Shown in pieces: positions 60,108-64,000 of a stretch of 64,000 nt of DNA (position 1 is the first letter of the stretch; each line of letters begins with the position of its first letter). The notes beneath the pieces are model-generated. The model was not told the origin of the DNA and made no database searches. It was given only the letters and a program-made list of their open reading frames with translations. The stretch is from Granulicella sapmiensis. GTDB lineage: Bacteria > Acidobacteriota > Terriglobia > Terriglobales > Acidobacteriaceae. The position numbers and the translations under genes are program-made. The stretch lies in the NCBI GenBank assembly GCA_026225395.1, contig JAMFSR010000018.1, forward strand, positions 1 to 64,000. Reading direction: 5' to 3'.

Positions 60108-61127
60108 CTATTTTGCAGCGGGCTTTGCGAGGAAGCCGGAGGGGTGCGCGTAGCCATCGAACAGCGCCATGAATGTTTCGTTCGAGGCTGCATTGGTGAT
60201 CACATAGTGGCCGGAGTCGGCTGCGGATGACCAAGTGTCGGCACCCGTTTGCGCGTCGATGGAGATCGTACCAGGCTGGCTCAGCGTGAAGTAGGTTACG
60301 TCCTGATAAGCAAGTCCGCGAACTGCAAACATAGCTGAGAGCATGTCCCACATGGGGCGCTGCGGCGTCTGTGCGAGATCGAGGCCATACTTCGTCGGGT
60401 TCGTCATGGGTGAGGCTATAGCCGTTGGGCCTGCGAGCACGTCCAGCCCATTCGCGAAGCCGTTGAAGTACACCGGCGGATAGCCATTCTGTTTCGTCCA
60501 CTGCGAGAAGAGCGTGTGGAAGCCCGGTGCGTCGGACTCGAAGTTCCACTCCGTGCCTTGCGGATAGCGCCCGCCCATAACAGAGAGCAGCTTCACCTTC
60601 TGCTTCACAAGCTTGGCGCCGCTAAGCTTGCTTACAGCATCTGGACCGCTGGCGAGCAACTGGTTGAGGCACGGAGCGAAGCCTGTGACTACAACAGCGA
60701 CGCTGTGCGCCGGTTGATGCGCGAGCGCCTTTCGATAGACAGCCACGCAGTTGAGATAGTTCGCTCGCGTGTCGCCCGGATCGAAGCGCTGGACGAGGCC
60801 TGTCGTCCAATAGCTTTCGTTGCACTTGTTCTTGAGACACAACGCACTCGCGGGATCGTTGCTCTGATTGGCTCCAATGGGCGTTTGCGGATGTACCGCG
60901 TAGTTGGCGAAGATCTTCATGACAGGCGCTGTCAATGGGTTCGCGGAGTCCGCAACCATGGCGAGGATGTTGATCTCGCCGCGGTCTTCAAGCGCATACA
61001 GAATGGGTAAGGTGTTGACGCAGTCGACGTCCTGGGAGCAGTCGTCGTCGTAGATGAGGCGCTGCTGCGCTTGCGAGGCTGTAGCTAATGCCAAGGCAAA
61101 AGCGAGAAGGGAAAGGATGCGCATCAA
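60108..61127 (-). CDS. Secreted nucleoside-hydrolase-like protein
   Basis: This 339-residue protein has a signal peptide (LLAFALALATASQAQ). The N-terminal YDDDCSQDVDCVNTL is a modified Asp cluster like the DTDPGxDD calcium site of inosine/uridine nucleoside hydrolases. Later VVVTGFAPCLNQLL and SVMGGRYPQGTEWNF also fit. The changed cluster and two Cys near it leave the activity uncertain. It is convergent to the GH27 gene, 3 nt away. Confidence 0.75.
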   Translation of the reverse strand: MMRILSLLAFALALATASQAQQRLIYDDDCSQDVDCVNTLPILYALEDRGEINILAMVADSANPLTAPVMKIFANYAVHPQTPIGANQSNDPASALCLKNKCNESYWTTGLVQRFDPGDTRANYLNCVAVYRKALAHQPAHSVAVVVTGFAPCLNQLLASGPDAVSKLSGAKLVKQKVKLLSVMGGRYPQGTEWNFESDAPGFHTLFSQWTKQNGYPPVYFNGFANGLDVLAGPTAIASPMTNPTKYGLDLAQTPQRPMWDMLSAMFAVRGLAYQDVTYFTLSQPGTISIDAQTGADTWSSAADSGHYVITNAASNETFMALFDGYAHPSGFLAKPAAK

Positions 61128-61166
61128 GACTCCGGCAGCGTGACGTTAGGGAAGTACTTCAACAGA

Positions 61167-61988
61167 CTATTCCACCACGGAGTGTCGGCCCCAATCGAAC
61201 CGGCGGCCGAGGATGCCTTTGACGATAAGGTGGTCCGTCGCAGCAGTCGGCCCCACACCGATACCTACGTTGATCTCCCATTTTGGGGACACGTTGAGGT
61301 CCGTGACAACGAAAATCTGTTGCTGCTGTGCGTGCAGCGCATCGAAGGCAAAGAAGCGACCGTAATCCGCATAATACTCAAAGCCGCCGCTGATCACACG
61401 AGTGAAGTCATAACTTACCTTCACGCCGGGCGAAAAGCCGAGACCCTGGTTCACATCAGGCCCGTGCCATGTACGCTCGATGGCGGGGTTCAGGGCGAAG
61501 TACCAGCGGCCGAGGGACTTGTCTAGGATCGGACGAAGCTCCCACGTCCATATATCGGGCGAATAGACAGCGCGCTGGTAGCCTATCTCGGTAGAAAGAC
61601 TGACGCCGACGGGCCAATGCCACGCATCGGGAACACGCACGCGCGGACGAATATGGTCGCCCACCCACTGCACGCCGTGGCCATCCTGCTCACTGGTGAA
61701 GATGTAAAAGCCTACCTCGGACCAGTCGTTGATGCCTTCGGTCAGTTCGATCGTTTCGTGTTCTTGGTGGTTGGTGGGATACACACCATCGATCGTGTTG
61801 TTCTGGCCATCAATGGTGTAGTTCGAGTGCAGTTCAACCATCAGGTTCTTCGGCGCGACCGTGTCCGCTCCGTAGACCTGAATCTCATAATTTCCCTGCG
61901 CCTGGGCAGTGTGCGCGCACGCCGCTGAAAGTACCAGCAGCGCGGCCGCCGCTATCACCCGCGTTGAATCGGCGTTCGATCTACGCAT
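61167..61988 (-). CDS. Outer-membrane beta-barrel protein of the copper-oxidase operon
   Basis: This 273-residue protein has a signal peptide (AAALLVLSAACAHTAQAQ) and a strand-rich body (LMVELHSNYTID, EVGFYIFTSEQ, FALNPAIERTW). It starts 8 nt inside the multicopper oxidase end and is therefore co-translated. Its barrel-like pattern suggests a porin or surface protein; no clear family. Confidence 0.72.
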   Translation of the reverse strand: MRRSNADSTRVIAAAALLVLSAACAHTAQAQGNYEIQVYGADTVAPKNLMVELHSNYTIDGQNNTIDGVYPTNHQEHETIELTEGINDWSEVGFYIFTSEQDGHGVQWVGDHIRPRVRVPDAWHWPVGVSLSTEIGYQRAVYSPDIWTWELRPILDKSLGRWYFALNPAIERTWHGPDVNQGLGFSPGVKVSYDFTRVISGGFEYYADYGRFFAFDALHAQQQQIFVVTDLNVSPKWEINVGIGVGPTAATDHLIVKGILGRRFDWGRHSVVE

Positions 61989-63366
61989 ACCGAAAGAGCA
62001 TCATAAAGCCCGCATCCATGTGGTTTTGTTGATGGCAATGGAACAAAGTGCTGCCGGGGTTGTTGGCTGTGAACTCCACGGCCACTTCGGTTTTCGCAGG
62101 CACGAGCACGACATCCTTATGTACGCCGCGAAGCAGATTGCCACCCATGGTAAGGCGGAGCAGTTCGAAGGTATGGCGGTGCAGATGTACAGGATGATCG
62201 TCCGTGCTTTGGTTTTGGAACAGCAAACGGTAGCGCTGGCCGTTATGCAGCGTAGGCGTATCCGTCTGCGGATAGGACTTGCCGTTAACCATCCAGTGGT
62301 CCATCGTGCCATGTCCGGCGAATTTTGATTGGAAAACCAACGGCACTTCTATAACTTCTGTGCCGAGTTGCTCGAGGGGCGCTGCAAAGGCTGCATAGTC
62401 CCATACCAGCGCTGCCGGCTGTCGCCATTGAGGAACACCGCTGCTTCCGGCGTACTCGATAACGATGCCCATACCTGCACCTTGAATGTGCTTGCGCACT
62501 TCTCCCAAGATCCAAATACCCGGATTGTCCAGTTCGACGATGACACAGACGCGCTCTGCCGGAGCAAGACGAAGCATTTCCGCCGCGCGTGGTTGCGAGA
62601 CTTCATTGCCATCGAGTGCGACCACCAGCAGCCTGTGCCCCGCGAGCGAAACCCAATGCACTTCTGTTGGGCTGGAGTTCAGTATGTGCAGCATTAGCTT
62701 TTGGCCTGCTTTCACACGCAAGGGTTCGCCAAATCCTAAGCAGCGGCCATTGACCGTCGCCACATCATAGACCGGGTTCATAGAACCATCGTTTGCGGCA
62801 AGCATCTGGCCATGCCAGTCATGGAGCGCGAGAAACGCTTCTTGATCGTAGCGGGCGGGATTATCTTTCGGGTCAACGAACAGAAAGCCGTGCTGCCCGG
62901 TGTATTGCCCAAGCTTGAAATTCGTACCTGCGAAGGTATGCGTGTGATACCAGCGAAAGCCCGCGGGCTCTGGCGTGAAGGCGACGCGTGTGGTCTGGCC
63001 GGGCGATATCATCGGCGTGCCTTCTTCCATGGCACCGTCAACCTCCGGCGGAAGAAACAATCCATGCCAATGAACGATCTCCGAGTGTTTTGTCTGGTTC
63101 ACGATTTCGATACTTGTGCTGCGGCCCTCGCGCAGTCGCAACAGCGGCCCGGGTACTTGTTGGTTGTAGGCGATAGTCTCGAGGAAATGATTCGCCCGCA
63201 CCTCAAGCTTGAGGGGTGCAATTTCCAGCTTGTAATCGGGGTCCGCCTGCTGTGCGCACAGTTCGGACGTCAGCGCCATACAGGATGCCGCAGCAACCGA
63301 GCCGCGCAGAAACTCACGCCGTGTTGTTCCTCGATGGCTGGATGCGCCGGATTCTCTCTTCAGCAT
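61981..63366 (-). CDS. Tat-exported multicopper oxidase
   Basis: This 461-residue enzyme has a twin-arginine signal (TTRREFLRGS) and three cupredoxin domains. Copper ligands are in IVHWHG (His99, His101), WYHTHTF (His141, His143), DHPVHLHRHTF and the final HCHQQNHMDAGFM (His443, Cys444, His445, His449, axial Met455). It fits CopA/CueO- or laccase-like oxidases that oxidise Cu(I), phenols or manganese; the substrate is not shown. It overlaps the barrel gene by 8 nt. Confidence 0.93.
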   Translation of the reverse strand: MLKRESGASSHRGTTRREFLRGSVAAASCMALTSELCAQQADPDYKLEIAPLKLEVRANHFLETIAYNQQVPGPLLRLREGRSTSIEIVNQTKHSEIVHWHGLFLPPEVDGAMEEGTPMISPGQTTRVAFTPEPAGFRWYHTHTFAGTNFKLGQYTGQHGFLFVDPKDNPARYDQEAFLALHDWHGQMLAANDGSMNPVYDVATVNGRCLGFGEPLRVKAGQKLMLHILNSSPTEVHWVSLAGHRLLVVALDGNEVSQPRAAEMLRLAPAERVCVIVELDNPGIWILGEVRKHIQGAGMGIVIEYAGSSGVPQWRQPAALVWDYAAFAAPLEQLGTEVIEVPLVFQSKFAGHGTMDHWMVNGKSYPQTDTPTLHNGQRYRLLFQNQSTDDHPVHLHRHTFELLRLTMGGNLLRGVHKDVVLVPAKTEVAVEFTANNPGSTLFHCHQQNHMDAGFMMLFRYA

Positions 63367-63490
63367 TCGTCGCCGTACTCACAATCCATCATTTTCGCTC
63401 TTCTTTAGACGAACAACCTTTCGCTCATCATAAGCGGTGAGCAAAGCAGGATAAGAACAATGAACACAATGTAATCTGCGCGTCTGCTAA

Positions 63491-64000
63491 CTATGCTGTG
63501 AACGCACGTTCCTTTTGTTCAAAGCGCTTCTGCTTCCACCATGTGCCGATGACGATCTGCGCAGGCCGCTCGACAAACTTGCGAACAGTGATCGCCAGCA
63601 GCACGATGAACACATACGAGATCCACGGATCGAAGCGCGCCACGTGGAGCCGCTCCGGAACGTGGTGCAGGTGCAGCAGCACGAACACGTTGAAATGCAG
63701 CAGATAAAGGCAGTAGGTCGAGGTACCGATGGTGAGCAGCGGTGGAATCGAAAATACTCGCGCCAACGGGCTGGGGCCGGCGAGGCCGAGAATGATCGCC
63801 GCGAAGATCGGCGTTAGAAGGCCGCCGTGGATCATGATGTATGGCAGCCGTGGCACCAGGTGGTAGACAAAGAACCATGCCACCGCGAAGCCGCTCAAGC
63901 CCACGATCATGCGGCCGCGCACGCCGAGCTTTGCGGCCTCATGCAGGCGGCCCAGCGTAAGCCCTGCAAGGAAGGTGCAAACGTATGGCAGCGGCGTGTA
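63491..64000 (-). CDS. Acyltransferase-3 family membrane protein, 3' part
   Basis: The last 170 codons of an OafA/YrhL-like O-acyltransferase are present; the frame stays open to base 64000, so the 5' part is outside the window. The visible part starts YTPLPYVCTFLAGLTLGRLHE and continues with several membrane helices (GGLLTPIFAAIILGLAG; LLTIGTSTYCLYLLHFNVF; SYVFIVLLAITVRKFVERP). The final GxxSYxLYLLH and FVERP patterns are common in this family. It probably acetylates a cell-surface sugar. Confidence 0.8.
   Translation of the reverse strand, partial: YTPLPYVCTFLAGLTLGRLHEAAKLGVRGRMIVGLSGFAVAWFFVYHLVPRLPYIMIHGGLLTPIFAAIILGLAGPSPLARVFSIPPLLTIGTSTYCLYLLHFNVFVLLHLHHVPERLHVARFDPWISYVFIVLLAITVRKFVERPAQIVIGTWWKQKRFEQKERAFTA

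Overview
The window comes from a high-GC, Gram-negative soil-type bacterium, most likely Acidobacteriota of the Terriglobia class (relatives of Terriglobus, Granulicella or Edaphobacter). The clues are a 1240-residue TonB-dependent receptor with an N-terminal carboxypeptidase-like regulatory domain, a giant Ig-like/NHL surface protein, an LPS core operon, a C30-type carotenoid operon, and many secreted carbohydrate-active or DUF proteins with Tat or Sec signals. This placement is inferred from gene content; no rRNA or tRNA gene was seen.

Layout. 1-17.0 kb: the 5' part of glmS (minus), the TonB receptor (plus), a Tat-exported GH79-like hydrolase, then a minus-strand signalling block (GAF/PAS histidine kinase, stand-alone receiver, DUF1059 protein, EAL-CBS protein), an outer-membrane barrel and the Ig-repeat protein. 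17.3-28 kb: exported MsrA, an NTF2-like protein, then the DUF4129-DUF4350-MoxR-DUF58 operon with SpoIIM and RDD membrane proteins and a YihY/BrkB protein. The MoxR-DUF58 junction is interrupted by a 426-bp unit: a GIY-YIG nuclease gene between perfect 36-bp inverted repeats. 28-39.4 kb: an M61 peptidase, a sodium:solute symporter, a very acidic protein plus a DUF1440 protein, and a five-gene carotenoid operon (desaturase, aldehyde dehydrogenase, desaturase, acyltransferase, glycosyltransferase) resembling the staphyloxanthin-type pathway. 39.4-49.4 kb: queE-queD, dinG, der with an unusual tail, an orphan fucosyltransferase-like gene, trmFO and small secreted or acetyltransferase genes. 49.5-56.7 kb: kdtA-lpxK-waaC (Kdo/lipid A/heptose), a methyltransferase, DUF3108, DUF2007, queC and a TPR lipid- or periplasm-side protein. 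56.7-64 kb: moeA, two mini membrane proteins and moaC in one overlapping operon, a GH27 alpha-galactosidase, a nucleoside-hydrolase-like protein, a multicopper oxidase with an outer-membrane barrel, and the C-terminal part of an acyltransferase-3 gene.

The most notable theme is interspersed short repeats. The nuclease unit's inverted repeats share a core (GCAGAT-YCC ... GGRATG) with a copy at 7.1 kb and a copy lying in frame inside lpxK. A second palindromic family occurs at 7.05 kb and in frame inside glmS. Low-complexity phrase repeats supply the C-terminal residues of the DUF4350 and SpoIIM proteins. The GIY-YIG unit therefore looks like a candidate mobile element family whose solo ends may be scattered through this genome and have been tolerated inside essential genes.
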